Counted from the first letter of the stretch, positions 26,158 through 34,146 are shown. The stretch is DNA of 64,000 nucleotides from Erythrobacter sp047872805 (GCF_047872805.1 NZ_JBLQUK010000005.1:1-64000), one strand, 5' to 3'. The notes: generated from the sequence alone by a model not told the origin. Program-made: numbers and translations.

Positions 26158-26507
26158 TGGATTGGGGCGGACCCGGATTTGTTATTGCGATCATCGCCGT
26201 CTCGTATGGCGCATGGATCATCAACAACTGGATACGGGCAAAGCATGGCTATGCGCTGGAAGACGAATGGGGCGGGACGACTGAACCGAGCGAATCGGCC
26301 GATACAAAGCGCCTCCGGTCCGAAAACCGCGAGCTTCATGACAAGCTTGACGCAATGCAGGACCGCATGATCGTGCTCGAAAAGATCGTCACCGATCGCG
26401 GCTATTCGCTGGCTGACGAGATCGAGGCGCTGCGTGATCGTCCAGCCCGCACCCTGAAAGACAGCGGTGTGCCTCTTAATATTGGCCAGAAGGAAACCCG
26501 CGGATGA
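26157..26507 (+). CDS. PspB-like small membrane coiled-coil protein 2 of 7
   Basis: The 116-residue protein has an N-terminal membrane helix (about 8-26) and a GYALEDEWGG segment shared with protein 3 (GYPLDGAWG). A long coil then holds the core RMIVLEKIVTDRGYSLADEI followed by EALRD (about 72-95). A tail with GVPLNIGQKE is shared with protein 1. The ATG at 26157 shares its A with the TGA of the previous gene; a GTG at 26154 is less likely. Pairwise sharing of tail and linker motifs with its neighbours shows that the array grew by tandem duplication. Confidence 0.85.
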   Translation: MDWGGPGFVIAIIAVSYGAWIINNWIRAKHGYALEDEWGGTTEPSESADTKRLRSENRELHDKLDAMQDRMIVLEKIVTDRGYSLADEIEALRDRPARTLKDSGVPLNIGQKETRG

Positions 26508-26881
26508 GCCCCGACGCCGCAACCACTATCATCCCGCATCTGCCGTGGATCATCGGCGGCGGGATCGCCATTGCCATCGGAAGCGTGTTTGGCTGGGTCT
26601 ACACCACGCGCCTGCGCATCCAGCATGGCTATCCGCTTGACGGCGCATGGGGCCAGTCACTGAAGCCATCGACCGACAACGAAGCAAAGCAGCGCATCAG
26701 CCTGTTGACGCAGGAAAACGCCGAACTGCGCGCCGAGCTGGGTTCGGTGAAGGACCGCCTCGTCAATGTCGAACGCATCGTCACCGATAGAGGCTTTACG
26801 CTGACCTCGGAAATCGACGCGCTCAGAGATTCGGTGCGCGACCGCGCGTTGCAACACCGCACCGACGAAGGGAGCGCGTGA
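26504..26881 (+). CDS. PspB-like small membrane coiled-coil protein 3 of 7
   Basis: The 125-residue protein has a hydrophobic helix (about 13-34) after a short polar start. It then has the GYPLDGAWG segment, a coil (NEAKQRISLLTQENAELRAE) and the core RLVNVERIVTDRGFTLTSEI with DALRD (about 84-107). It overlaps the previous gene by four bases (ATGA). The core is slightly altered (NVERI instead of VLERI), and the C-terminal tail is polar and unlike the tails of proteins 1 and 2. Confidence 0.85.
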   Translation: MSPDAATTIIPHLPWIIGGGIAIAIGSVFGWVYTTRLRIQHGYPLDGAWGQSLKPSTDNEAKQRISLLTQENAELRAELGSVKDRLVNVERIVTDRGFTLTSEIDALRDSVRDRALQHRTDEGSA

Positions 26882-27201
26882 TGGACATCGATCTGCTCAT
26901 GATTGTCGTGATGATTATCACGATCACTGGCATTATTGGCGGAAGCGTGAATGCCATTGTCCAGAAAGTGCTCGATTACAAGCGCTCGACTGCCGGGATT
27001 GCGCATTCTTCCGATCCGGCCAGCCATGCTGGTTTGCCCCACACAAATTTGATCGCCGACCGCACCGACATGATCGAGGATCGCCTGCGGGTGCTCGAAA
27101 GGCTCGCAACCGATCGCGGTGCCATGCTGGCGGATGAGATCGAGGCGCTGCGAACAGAAAGAACGCTCGCGTCCAATGCCCGGGACAAGGAGCGCAATTG
27201 A
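26881..27201 (+). CDS. PspB-like small membrane coiled-coil protein 4 of 7
   Basis: The 106-residue protein starts directly with an Ile/Met/Val-rich membrane helix (about 3-25). A polar, probably flexible stretch follows, then the core RLRVLERLATDRGAMLADEI with EALRT (about 67-91). The ATG shares its A with the preceding TGA; a GTG three bases upstream is possible. It resembles protein 5 in having ATD rather than VTD in the core. Confidence 0.83.
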   Translation: MDIDLLMIVVMIITITGIIGGSVNAIVQKVLDYKRSTAGIAHSSDPASHAGLPHTNLIADRTDMIEDRLRVLERLATDRGAMLADEIEALRTERTLASNARDKERN

Positions 27202-27497
27202 TGTTTGGAGCTGATACCAGTCTGGTTTTCGATGCCTTGCAAATCGCTGCGATTGCAGTCCTTGCCTCCGGAAGTTCTGCCTATCTCTTGATGCGCAAGC
27301 GCAAATCCAACGACGCAGCGCATTCTCCTGCATCCTATCCAAAGACCGCGAGCAAGAGTGATCTGGAAACGCGCGTCCGCGTGCTTGAACGCATTGCCAC
27401 GGATCGATCAGCCGATCTGGCCGATGAAATCGAGTCTCTGCGCGAACCCGCGGCGACAAATGCGAACAGCCAACAGATGGAAGGAAGTTCCAGATGA
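27201..27497 (+). CDS. PspB-like small membrane coiled-coil protein 5 of 7
   Basis: The 98-residue protein has a membrane helix (about 11-31, LQIAAIAVLASGSSAYLLM), a short basic cytoplasmic segment (RKRKS) and the core RVRVLERIATDRSADLADEI with ESLRE (about 58-82). The basic residues directly after the helix suggest an N-out/C-in topology. Its start overlaps the previous stop by one base, and a TTG at 27198 is an unlikely alternative. Confidence 0.83.
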   Translation: MFGADTSLVFDALQIAAIAVLASGSSAYLLMRKRKSNDAAHSPASYPKTASKSDLETRVRVLERIATDRSADLADEIESLREPAATNANSQQMEGSSR

Positions 27498-27850
27498 GCA
27501 GCTGGGCCATTGTCGTTATTATCGCCATCGCTGTTTGGGGCGTGGTGCAGCTCGCCAAGGCGCGCGCGGGGATCATTTCCGACGAGGCTGGCAACGAAAC
27601 CTACGTCGGCAACCGCGATGACAGCGCCTCGCGCGCCGAAATCGAAGAAACCCGGCGCGAGATCGATGCCTTGCGCGAACGGCTGCAAGTGCTCGAACGC
27701 ATTGCCACCGACAACAATTCGCTCGACGCCCGCGAACGCGCCCGCATCGCTGCAGAAATCGAAGCCTTGAGAGATCCTGTTTCAGGCGCGCGCCAGGAAA
27801 CGCCCGCGCTCGGCTCTGATCCAATTCGGGAGGACAAGAACCAATGTTGA
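27494..27850 (+). CDS. PspB-like small membrane coiled-coil protein 6 of 7
   Basis: The 118-residue protein starts with a membrane helix (about 4-20). A long Glu/Arg-rich coil (ASRAEIEETRREIDALRERL) leads into the core LQVLERIATD, here followed by an insertion (NNSLDARERARIAA) before EIEALRD (about 68-96). The insertion interrupts the TDRG-loop seen in proteins 1-5. It overlaps the previous gene by four bases (ATGA). Confidence 0.82.
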   Translation: MSSWAIVVIIAIAVWGVVQLAKARAGIISDEAGNETYVGNRDDSASRAEIEETRREIDALRERLQVLERIATDNNSLDARERARIAAEIEALRDPVSGARQETPALGSDPIREDKNQC

Positions 27851-28098
27851 TGGACCCCATTCTTGTGATTGCCGCTGCTTGTCTGGTTGGAATCTGCGTG
27901 GTCGTGTTTGCCCTGTTGCGTGCATGGCAGGGCTGGCTTGAGCTGAAACGCCAGGAACTTGAACGGCTCCAGCGCGGCGGCGCTCCCTATGCGGAGATCG
28001 AAGGCGGCGTTGCGGTTGGCGCAGCGCGGATCGAACTGGCCGATATGAAAGAACGCATCAAGAAGCTCGAAGCTATCGCCAATGGGGTGGAGCTTTAG
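27844..28098 (+). CDS. Small membrane coiled-coil protein 7 of 7 (diverged array member)
   Basis: The 84-residue protein has a membrane helix (about 6-26) and then a coil (LELKRQELERLQRGG). The C-terminal ELADMKERIKKLEAIANGVE keeps the R-x-x-LE-x-I pattern of the repeat core but lacks the TDRG and EALRD parts. It is the most diverged or truncated member. ATG 27844 has GGGAGG about ten bases upstream; ATG 27850 would give the one-base TGATG overlap seen in other members. A 44-base gap separates it from sufE. Confidence 0.75.
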   Translation: MLMDPILVIAAACLVGICVVVFALLRAWQGWLELKRQELERLQRGGAPYAEIEGGVAVGAARIELADMKERIKKLEAIANGVEL

Positions 28099-28142
28099 CT
28101 CACCCCCTTCCCCTTGGCACTTGGGCACACTAAGTGCGCCTC

Positions 28143-28562
28143 ATGCGATTGCTTGACGACATTCTCGAAGAATACGAATTCCTTGAAGGGGATGAACGTT
28201 ACCGCCTGCTGATCGAGCTAGGCCGGGAGCTTGAACCGATGCCCGATGCGCTGAAAACCGATGCGACACTGGTGCGCGGATGCTCTGCGGCGGTGTGGGT
28301 TTACCCGACCGAGGCGAAAAACGCCGACACGCTGCATTTCCTCGCCGACAGCAATGCCGCGATTACCAAGGGGATCGTCGCGCTGGTGATCGCCGCAGTG
28401 CAGGACCGGCCCGCCGCCGAAGTCGCGCGGATGGATGTCGTGGGCGCGCTGGCCCCGTTCGATCTGAAAAGCCAACTTTCGAGCAACCGGACGCAAGGCG
28501 TGCCCAATATGATCGCGCTGGTCAAAGAACACGCCGCGCGGCTGGCGGCGGCGTGCCGCTGA
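28143..28562 (+). CDS. sufE: SufE-like sulfur acceptor protein
   Basis: The 139-residue protein accepts persulfide sulfur from the cysteine desulfurase SufS for iron-sulfur cluster assembly. The active-site cysteine is in VRGCSAAVW (about residue 44), with LEGDERYRLLIELGRELEPMP before it and GLRAFDL-like closing strand (here GALAPFDLKSQLSSNRTQG). The family start fits ATG 28143. No suf cluster is adjacent, so it is a detached SufE. It is followed by ybaN ten bases later. Confidence 0.9.
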   Translation: MRLLDDILEEYEFLEGDERYRLLIELGRELEPMPDALKTDATLVRGCSAAVWVYPTEAKNADTLHFLADSNAAITKGIVALVIAAVQDRPAAEVARMDVVGALAPFDLKSQLSSNRTQGVPNMIALVKEHAARLAAACR

Positions 28563-28572
28563 TGGTCAGTTG

Positions 28573-28932
28573 ATGAACCGGTTTTCGCGCCCGCTGTTTT
28601 TTGCAGGGGGCCTTGTCGCAACCGGACTGGCGGTGCTGGGTGCCGTGCTGCCGTTGATGCCGACGGTGCCATTTCTGCTGGTCGCGGTGTTCTGTTTTGC
28701 CCGGAGCAGTCCAGCGTTGGAACAGCGCATTCTCGACCATCACTATTTCGGGCCGCAGGTGCGCGATTGGCAGGAACGCCGCGCGATCAGCCGCAAGACC
28801 AAGCTGATTGCCATCGGGGCAATGGCGTGCGGTGTGGGTTTCACCGCATTCACGCTGGGCTATCCCTATTATTTTGCCTCGCTCATCATTCTGGTGGTCG
28901 TTGGCGGTTGGATGTGGACCCGGCCGGAATAG
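28573..28932 (+). CDS. YbaN family (DUF454) small membrane protein
   Basis: The 119-residue protein matches the DUF454/YbaN family: LGAVLPLMPTVPFLLVAVFCFARSSP in parts GAVLPLMPTVPFLL and AVFCFARSSP, then the conserved RILDHHYFGPQVRDW. Three membrane segments are predicted (about 7-26, 32-50 and 80-115). Its function is unknown; its homologue is linked to membrane physiology in E. coli only weakly. It follows sufE closely and converges with the crtZ gene with nine bases between the stops. Confidence 0.85.
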   Translation: MNRFSRPLFFAGGLVATGLAVLGAVLPLMPTVPFLLVAVFCFARSSPALEQRILDHHYFGPQVRDWQERRAISRKTKLIAIGAMACGVGFTAFTLGYPYYFASLIILVVVGGWMWTRPE

Positions 28933-28941
28933 CGACCTGGA

Positions 28942-29442
28942 CTAAGCTCCTGCGCTTTCGCGCACCACGGCGATGCCGTTCCGCGCCTGTTCGCGCAATT
29001 CCGCTTTTAGTTTGGCCGGATCGCGCGCGAGGACGAAGCCAAAGCTGACCCCACCCTCTTTACCGATAGTGGCATGGTGGAGCTTATGCGCCTGCACCAG
29101 TCGTTTGGCATAGCCGCGTTTGGGCACGAACCGGAAATAGCGTTGATGGACAAGTCCGTCATGCACCAGCGTGTAAATCACGCCGTAAATCGTGATCCCG
29201 ACCGCGAACCACCACAACGCCTCCCAATAGAGCGAGCCGTAGATATACATGGCGGCGTTGATGGTGCCGAACACCACCGCGAACAGATCGTTCTTTTCGA
29301 ATGTGTTGTCATGCGGTTCGTGATGGTCGCGGTGCCACGCCCAACCGAAACCGTGCATGATGAATTTATGCGCAAACCAGGCCCAGGCTTCCATAAACAG
29401 CACTGCGGCCAGAACCGTCAGGATGATTTCAACCCAGCTCAT
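28942..29442 (-). CDS. crtZ: Beta-carotene hydroxylase CrtZ
   Basis: The 166-residue non-heme di-iron membrane enzyme adds 3-hydroxyl groups to the beta-ionone rings of carotenoids. The histidine motifs of the fatty-acid hydroxylase superfamily are present: HKFIMH (25-30), HRDHH (37-41), a VHDGLVHQR segment (about 93-101) and AHKLHH (about 117-122). It overlaps crtW by four bases, so the pair is co-transcribed and translationally coupled. Together they would make zeaxanthin- and astaxanthin-type ketocarotenoids from beta-carotene. No crt or bch cluster is adjacent. Confidence 0.95.
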   Translation of the reverse strand: MSWVEIILTVLAAVLFMEAWAWFAHKFIMHGFGWAWHRDHHEPHDNTFEKNDLFAVVFGTINAAMYIYGSLYWEALWWFAVGITIYGVIYTLVHDGLVHQRYFRFVPKRGYAKRLVQAHKLHHATIGKEGGVSFGFVLARDPAKLKAELREQARNGIAVVRESAGA

Positions 29443-30218
29443 ACCGCCGCTTCCAATACCTCACTTACCGCGCCCACGCCCGCCTTGCGTGCCGCTGGCA
29501 GCGCCCACCAGGGCACTTGCGGCTGGCGATGGTGTTCCAGATGATATCCGAAATGGAAGCAGGTGGCGAGACTCGCCAGCGTGCTCAGCCGTTCAGACCG
29601 GGCGTTGTGCCCATCGCTGAACGGCGCAGCAGCATTGTGGTGATGCGGGCGAAAGGTACCGAAATAAAACAATTGCAGCGAAGACAGCAATGCAGGCGCG
29701 CCGTAGAGCAGCACGATCTGCACCATCGGAATCCCGATGATAAGCCAGTAGATCGCAACGACGCTGTGCACGAATATCAGCGAATGCATGCCAAAATAGC
29801 GTTTGAAGAACGTCCAGTACCACGGCAGGAACTGGCCCGGATGATGTTCATCGAAATCGGGATCACCCGCTTTGCCGGCCAGTTTGTGATGAGTAAAATG
29901 CGCATCGCGCAGCGTTCGCCAGCGAAACCCCGCATATAGGAACAACAGCACCGCCGCGATCCCCGCGCTCAGCCGCTGATGGCCCGGCGCAAGGCTGCCA
30001 TGCATGGCATCGTGGCAGACAATAAACACTCCGACCGATAGCCAGCATTGCACCAGCGCCATCGCCAGCGCGAGCGGCAGGTTCGACCATGTGAGTTCAA
30101 ACACAAACATCGCATAGGCATGAATGCCCAGCCAACTCCCCGCGATCAGCGCCGCAAGTGCAAGCCCGATTGCACCCTGAGCTTCGGGATCAGGAAGGGA
30201 GTAACGGCTGATTGTCAT
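29439..30218 (-). CDS. crtW: Beta-carotene ketolase CrtW
   Basis: The 259-residue membrane enzyme introduces 4-keto groups into the ionone ring. Its histidine clusters are HDAMHG (about 73-78), THHKLAGKAGDPDF (about 109-122), PHHHNAAAP and YHLEHH (about 230-235), all in the standard CrtW order. I chose ATG 30216-30218 (TISRYSLPD start) because the family begins there; the frame is open upstream to 30347 without family similarity. The stop overlaps crtZ by four bases. A separate regulatory region should lie between here and the thioesterase at 30266. Confidence 0.93.
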   Translation of the reverse strand: MTISRYSLPDPEAQGAIGLALAALIAGSWLGIHAYAMFVFELTWSNLPLALAMALVQCWLSVGVFIVCHDAMHGSLAPGHQRLSAGIAAVLLFLYAGFRWRTLRDAHFTHHKLAGKAGDPDFDEHHPGQFLPWYWTFFKRYFGMHSLIFVHSVVAIYWLIIGIPMVQIVLLYGAPALLSSLQLFYFGTFRPHHHNAAAPFSDGHNARSERLSTLASLATCFHFGYHLEHHRQPQVPWWALPAARKAGVGAVSEVLEAAV

Positions 30219-30265
30219 TTGTGCCAATACGCTTGAGGGTAAGGATAGGGTCCAAACAGCCCCGT

Positions 30266-30667
30266 CTACTCGGTATCGGGAAAGAAGAATTCGCGCAAAT
30301 GTTCGCCAATGCGCGCCGGGCGCAGCGTTTTGGCATCGATGCAGCACCAGCTCGATTGCACTTCGGCCAACACGTCTTCGCCTCGGCTGATCACCGTATG
30401 ATAGAACGCCCGCGCGCCGTTGAACCGTTCAAGCACCGTCTTCGCCATCACATCGTCTTCGAGAAAAGCGGGTTTGCGATAGGTGATTTCGTGCTTCAGC
30501 GCGACCCATGCCTTGGTCGCCACATCTTCATCAGGCGCGATCTTGTTCCAATGCGCGAGCACCGCGTCCTGCACCCAATTGAGGTAGCGCGCATTGTTGA
30601 CGTGGCCCATGAAATCGATGTCTTCGGGGGCGACAGTGATCGGATAGGAAAATGGACTTGCTGACAT
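30266..30667 (-). CDS. Acyl-CoA thioesterase (YbgC/4HBT type)
   Basis: The 133-residue hotdog-fold thioesterase has the 4HBT/YbgC signature DIDFMGHVNNARYLNWVQDA (about 16-35, with the catalytic Asp) and continues with ITYRKPAFLEDDVMAKTVLE. YbgC-type enzymes hydrolyse short-chain or hydroxyacyl-CoA or act with the Tol-Pal system, but no tol genes are adjacent here. The start is ATG 30665-30667. It lies head to head with leuC, with 137 bases between the starts. Confidence 0.85.
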   Translation of the reverse strand: MSASPFSYPITVAPEDIDFMGHVNNARYLNWVQDAVLAHWNKIAPDEDVATKAWVALKHEITYRKPAFLEDDVMAKTVLERFNGARAFYHTVISRGEDVLAEVQSSWCCIDAKTLRPARIGEHLREFFFPDTE

Positions 30668-30725
30668 GGATGTAAGCTAAGCATTTTTCCCTTGCGTTTC
30701 CATGACAAAATCACGCGCTGTCGAT

Positions 30726-30755
30726 CGGCGGCTTGCCAGTGTGGTATTGCCGCCG
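30726..30755 (+). promoter_or_regulatory. Inverted repeat upstream of leuC
   Basis: CGGCGGC at 30726-30732 and GCCGCCG at 30749-30755 could form a 7-bp stem about 50 bases upstream of the leuC start. It is not followed by a T-run and there is no leader peptide with Leu codons that I can see, so an attenuator is not supported. Confidence 0.3.
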
Positions 30756-30804
30756 CTAATCGGCCCTGACATTATTCACCCGCCACCCTGCAAAAGAGAG
30801 CCAA

Positions 30805-32235
30805 ATGGCCAGTCAACCTCGCACGCTTTACGCCAAGATCTGGGATGACCACGTGGTAGAAACCCGCGAGGATGGCACCGCGCTCATCTATATCGACCGG
30901 CATCTGGTGCATGAGGTAACCAGCCCTCAGGCGTTTGAAGGACTGCGCGCCAACGGGCGGAGCGTCCGCCGTCCCGAACTGACATTGGCGGTGCCCGACC
31001 ACAATCTGCCGACCACGCCGCGGCTTGGCCCGAATGGCGAACGATTGCCGATTGCCGACCCGCAAAGCGCAGCGCAGCTTGCCGCTCTGGAACGCAACGC
31101 GCCCGAATTCGGCATCCGCTATATTGATGCAACTGCGGCCGAACAGGGCATTGTCCATGTCGTCGGCCCGGAGCAGGGATTCTCGCTGCCGGGCACCACC
31201 ATTGTATGCGGCGATTCGCACACCGCCTGCCACGGCGGATTGGGCGCGCTCGCGTTCGGGATCGGCACCAGCGAAGTGGAGCATGTGCTGGCAACGCAGA
31301 CCTTGTTGCTGCAACGCTCGAAAGCGATGGAAATCCGGGTCGAAGGCATGCTTGCCCCAGGCGTCACGGCAAAGGATCTGATCCTGCACATTATCGGGGT
31401 CATCGGCGCTGCTGGTGGCACCGGCCATGTGATCGAATATCGCGGTCCGGTGTTTGAAAGGATGAGCATTGAGCAACGCCTGACCGTCTGCAACATGAGC
31501 ATCGAAGCTGGCGCGCGTGCCGGATTGATCGCACCGGACGAAACCACATTCGCCTATATCAAAGGCCGCCCGATGGCCCCCAAGGGCGCAGATTGGGACG
31601 CCGCTCTCGCTTATTGGCAGACGCTGCATACCGATGCAGGGGCGGTGTTCGACAAAAGCGTAGTGATCGACGCTGCGGCAATCGAACCCACGGTGACCTG
31701 GGGCACTAGCCCTGAGGATGTTGTGGCGATTGGTGGGCGCGTGCCTGACCCGCTGGATTTTGCCGATGAATCCAAACGCGCCGCCGCTCAAAAAAGCCTC
31801 GACTATATGGGTCTGACCCCCGGCACGCCGATGATCGAAGTGGCCATCGAAAACGTGTTTATCGGGTCTTGCACCAACAGCCGGATCGAAGACCTGCGCG
31901 CCGCTGCCGCTGTGTTAAAAGGGCGGCGCAAGGCCGAAACTGTGCGCTGGGCCATAGCCGTGCCCGGATCGGGTCTGGTGAAACGGCAGGCCGAGGCAGA
32001 GGGGCTCGACCGCATCTTTACCGATGCCGGGTTTGAATGGCGCGAGCCGGGCTGTTCGGCCTGTCTGGGCATGAATCCCGATAAAGTGCCGCCGGGCGAA
32101 CGCTGCGCCTCGACCAGCAACCGCAATTTCGTCGGTCGACAAGGTCCCGGCGCACGCACGCATCTGGTTTCCCCGGCAATGGCGGCAGCCGCCGCAATTG
32201 CCGGGCGGCTTGCCGATGTGCGCGAGTTTGATTGA
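30805..32235 (+). CDS. leuC: 3-isopropylmalate dehydratase, large subunit
   Basis: The 476-residue aconitase-family subunit isomerises 2-isopropylmalate to 3-isopropylmalate in leucine synthesis. The [4Fe-4S] cysteines are in VFIGSCTNSRIEDL (about 350) and EPGCSACLGMNPD (about 412-415). Other markers are VCGDSHTACHGGLGALAFG and GKGISPEDV-like region (here WGTSPEDVVAIGG). The partner leuD is 299 bases downstream, separated by a small membrane protein gene. The start is ATG 30805, preceded by AGAGAG. Confidence 0.97.
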   Translation: MASQPRTLYAKIWDDHVVETREDGTALIYIDRHLVHEVTSPQAFEGLRANGRSVRRPELTLAVPDHNLPTTPRLGPNGERLPIADPQSAAQLAALERNAPEFGIRYIDATAAEQGIVHVVGPEQGFSLPGTTIVCGDSHTACHGGLGALAFGIGTSEVEHVLATQTLLLQRSKAMEIRVEGMLAPGVTAKDLILHIIGVIGAAGGTGHVIEYRGPVFERMSIEQRLTVCNMSIEAGARAGLIAPDETTFAYIKGRPMAPKGADWDAALAYWQTLHTDAGAVFDKSVVIDAAAIEPTVTWGTSPEDVVAIGGRVPDPLDFADESKRAAAQKSLDYMGLTPGTPMIEVAIENVFIGSCTNSRIEDLRAAAAVLKGRRKAETVRWAIAVPGSGLVKRQAEAEGLDRIFTDAGFEWREPGCSACLGMNPDKVPPGERCASTSNRNFVGRQGPGARTHLVSPAMAAAAAIAGRLADVREFD

Positions 32236-32289
32236 AGGCGATACGCAACTTTGCTTGAAACCCCCGTCCCGCAGGAGCATGGTCTGATC

Positions 32290-32523
32290 ATGACCGACAA
32301 GAACCCCGACAACACCCACCCCGATGCATCCAGCAAAGAACCGGGAAAGCACAGCACCGCCCGCAACGCCGCCATCGGCGCAGCGGCAACCATCGGTTCT
32401 GCGGCTGTCGCGGCAGCGCTGCTCTATGCAGGCAAGCGCTTTCTGAAAAACCCGGACAGCAGCAAGACGAGCACCGGCCAATCGGGCACGGTCCCCTCGG
32501 GCGAACCACCCGAAACGGACTGA
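32290..32523 (+). CDS. Small membrane protein between leuC and leuD
   Basis: The 77-residue protein has a polar start (Asp/Asn/Pro/Ser/Lys-rich, about 1-24). One Ala/Gly-rich hydrophobic stretch (about 25-46, AAIGAAATIGSAAVAAALLY) ends in a basic GKRFLK, and a Ser/Thr/Pro-rich tail follows. It is probably a single-pass membrane protein with the C-terminus inside. The family is not recognised. ATG 32290 gives a clean start; TTG 32251 would add 13 residues. It lies 54 bases after leuC and 8 before leuD, so it is co-transcribed with both. Confidence 0.6.
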   Translation: MTDKNPDNTHPDASSKEPGKHSTARNAAIGAAATIGSAAVAAALLYAGKRFLKNPDSSKTSTGQSGTVPSGEPPETD

Positions 32524-32531
32524 GGGATCGC

Positions 32532-33134
32532 ATGATGGAACCTGTCGCTCGGGTCGCGGGCCGCGCCATCCCCTTTGGTGCCAAAAATGTCGATACCGAC
32601 ATCATAATTCCGGCAAGATGGCTCAAGACCATGTCGCGTGAGGGGCTTGGCCAAGGGGCGTTCGAATCGATCCGCGCGGTGCCCGGCAATGTTTTTGATG
32701 CACCGGAAAATGCCGGTGCTCCGATCCTGATTGCCGGTGACAATTTCGGTTGCGGTTCCAGCCGCGAACACGCCGCATGGGCGATCCTCGACCTTGGCAT
32801 TCGCGCTGTCATCGCGCCCAGCTATTCCGACATATTTTCAGGCAATGCAGTGAAGAACGGCATATTACCGATCGTTCTACCACAGGCTGCTATCGACCGA
32901 TTGATGGAAGTCGCGCGCGCTGGAGAACCGATTGACATTGATCTCGATGCTCAAACCGTCACTACGCGGTTTCAGGACCGCTTCACTTTCGAAATTGATC
33001 CCTTTCGAAAACATTGCCTGCTGAACGGGCTCGACGAAGTGGCCATGACGCTGGAGCGGCACGACGCTATCGGCAAATTTGAAAGCCGCCGCGACCAAGC
33101 CCATCCGTGGCTGGCGCAAGGCACTGCAATTTAA
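32532..33134 (+). CDS. leuD: 3-isopropylmalate dehydratase, small subunit
   Basis: The 200-residue protein is the swivelling small subunit that pairs with LeuC. It contains VDTDIIIPARWLKT (about 18-31), GDNFGCGSSREHAAWAILD (about 66-84), YSDIFSGNAVKNGILPI, and the C-terminal FEIDPFRKHCLLNGLDEV. Two ATG codons (32532 and 32535) can start it. It overlaps nothing downstream; the oxidoreductase gene starts 13 bases later. Confidence 0.96.
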   Translation: MMEPVARVAGRAIPFGAKNVDTDIIIPARWLKTMSREGLGQGAFESIRAVPGNVFDAPENAGAPILIAGDNFGCGSSREHAAWAILDLGIRAVIAPSYSDIFSGNAVKNGILPIVLPQAAIDRLMEVARAGEPIDIDLDAQTVTTRFQDRFTFEIDPFRKHCLLNGLDEVAMTLERHDAIGKFESRRDQAHPWLAQGTAI

Positions 33135-33147
33135 GGAAAGCGACCCC

Positions 33148-34146
33148 ATGAAAGCCATCCAGACCCATGAAATCGGCGGCCCCGAAACCTTGAGGCTCGA
33201 TGAGATCGACACGCCCGTGCCAGGTAAGGGCGAGGTGTTGATCGCAGTAAAGGCCTGCGCCATCAACTATCCCGATACGTTGATGATCCGCGACCTCTAT
33301 CAATTCAAACCCGAACGCCCCTATTCCCCCGGCGGCGAAATCGCCGGAGTGGTCGAAACGGTTGGCGAAGGGGTCGAGGGTTACAAGGTTGGCGACCGTG
33401 TCATGGCCGGGATCGGCAACGGGGGCCTGCGCGAAAAAGCTATTGTGCCAGCTGGCCGGATGTTTCCGATCCCCGACACTGTGCCGTTTGAAAAGGCCGC
33501 CTCGCTGCTGATGACTTACGGCACCACGATCCACGGGCTGAAAGACCGCGGCCATATCAAAGCGGGCGATGTCGTTCTGGTGCTGGGCGCAGCCGGCGGG
33601 GTTGGACTTTCCGCAGTAGAGCTTGCCAAGGCATACGGCGCGCGTGTCGTCGCGGCAGTATCCAGCGAGGCGAAAGGCGAGGTTGCCCGCAAAGCAGGCG
33701 CAGACGAGGTGGTGATTTACCCGCGCGAGGAAATGGACAAGGACGCATCGAAGGAACTGGCCAGCAAGTTCAAGGAAGCCTGCGGCCCGACCGGAGCCAA
33801 TATAGTCTATGACATTGTCGGCGGCCAATATTCCGAGCCTGCCCTGCGCGCGATTGCTTGGGAAGGGCGTTTTCTGGTGGTCGGCTTCCCGGCGGGGATC
33901 GCCAAGATGCCGCTCAATCTCACCCTGCTGAAAAGCTGCGACATTTGCGGCGTGTTCTGGGGTGCTTTCACCGCGCGCGAACCGGCGAAGTTCGTGGCTC
34001 AGGTGCAGGAATTGTTCGCTTTGATGCAGGACGGCAAAATCGACCCGCTGGTTTCCGAAACCTTCCCGCTCGAACGCGCGGGCGAAGCCATTGCCAAGCT
34101 TGAAAACCGTGAGGCCGTGGGCAAGCTGGTCGTGACCATGGATTAA
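33148..34146 (+). CDS. NADPH:quinone oxidoreductase (zinc-free MDR/QOR type)
   Basis: The 332-residue protein of the medium-chain dehydrogenase superfamily lacks zinc ligands and matches QOR-type oxidoreductases. The N-terminal GroES-like domain includes VLIAVKACAINYPDTLMIRD and SPGGEIAGVVETVGEG. The Rossmann dinucleotide loop VLVLGAAGGVGLSAVELAKA (about 145-164) is followed by NIVYDIVGGQYSE. The start is ATG 33148 with AAGGAAAG upstream; the longer frame to 33079 overlaps leuD and is not supported. It is 13 bases after leuD and may be part of the leu transcript. Confidence 0.92.
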   Translation: MKAIQTHEIGGPETLRLDEIDTPVPGKGEVLIAVKACAINYPDTLMIRDLYQFKPERPYSPGGEIAGVVETVGEGVEGYKVGDRVMAGIGNGGLREKAIVPAGRMFPIPDTVPFEKAASLLMTYGTTIHGLKDRGHIKAGDVVLVLGAAGGVGLSAVELAKAYGARVVAAVSSEAKGEVARKAGADEVVIYPREEMDKDASKELASKFKEACGPTGANIVYDIVGGQYSEPALRAIAWEGRFLVVGFPAGIAKMPLNLTLLKSCDICGVFWGAFTAREPAKFVAQVQELFALMQDGKIDPLVSETFPLERAGEAIAKLENREAVGKLVVTMD

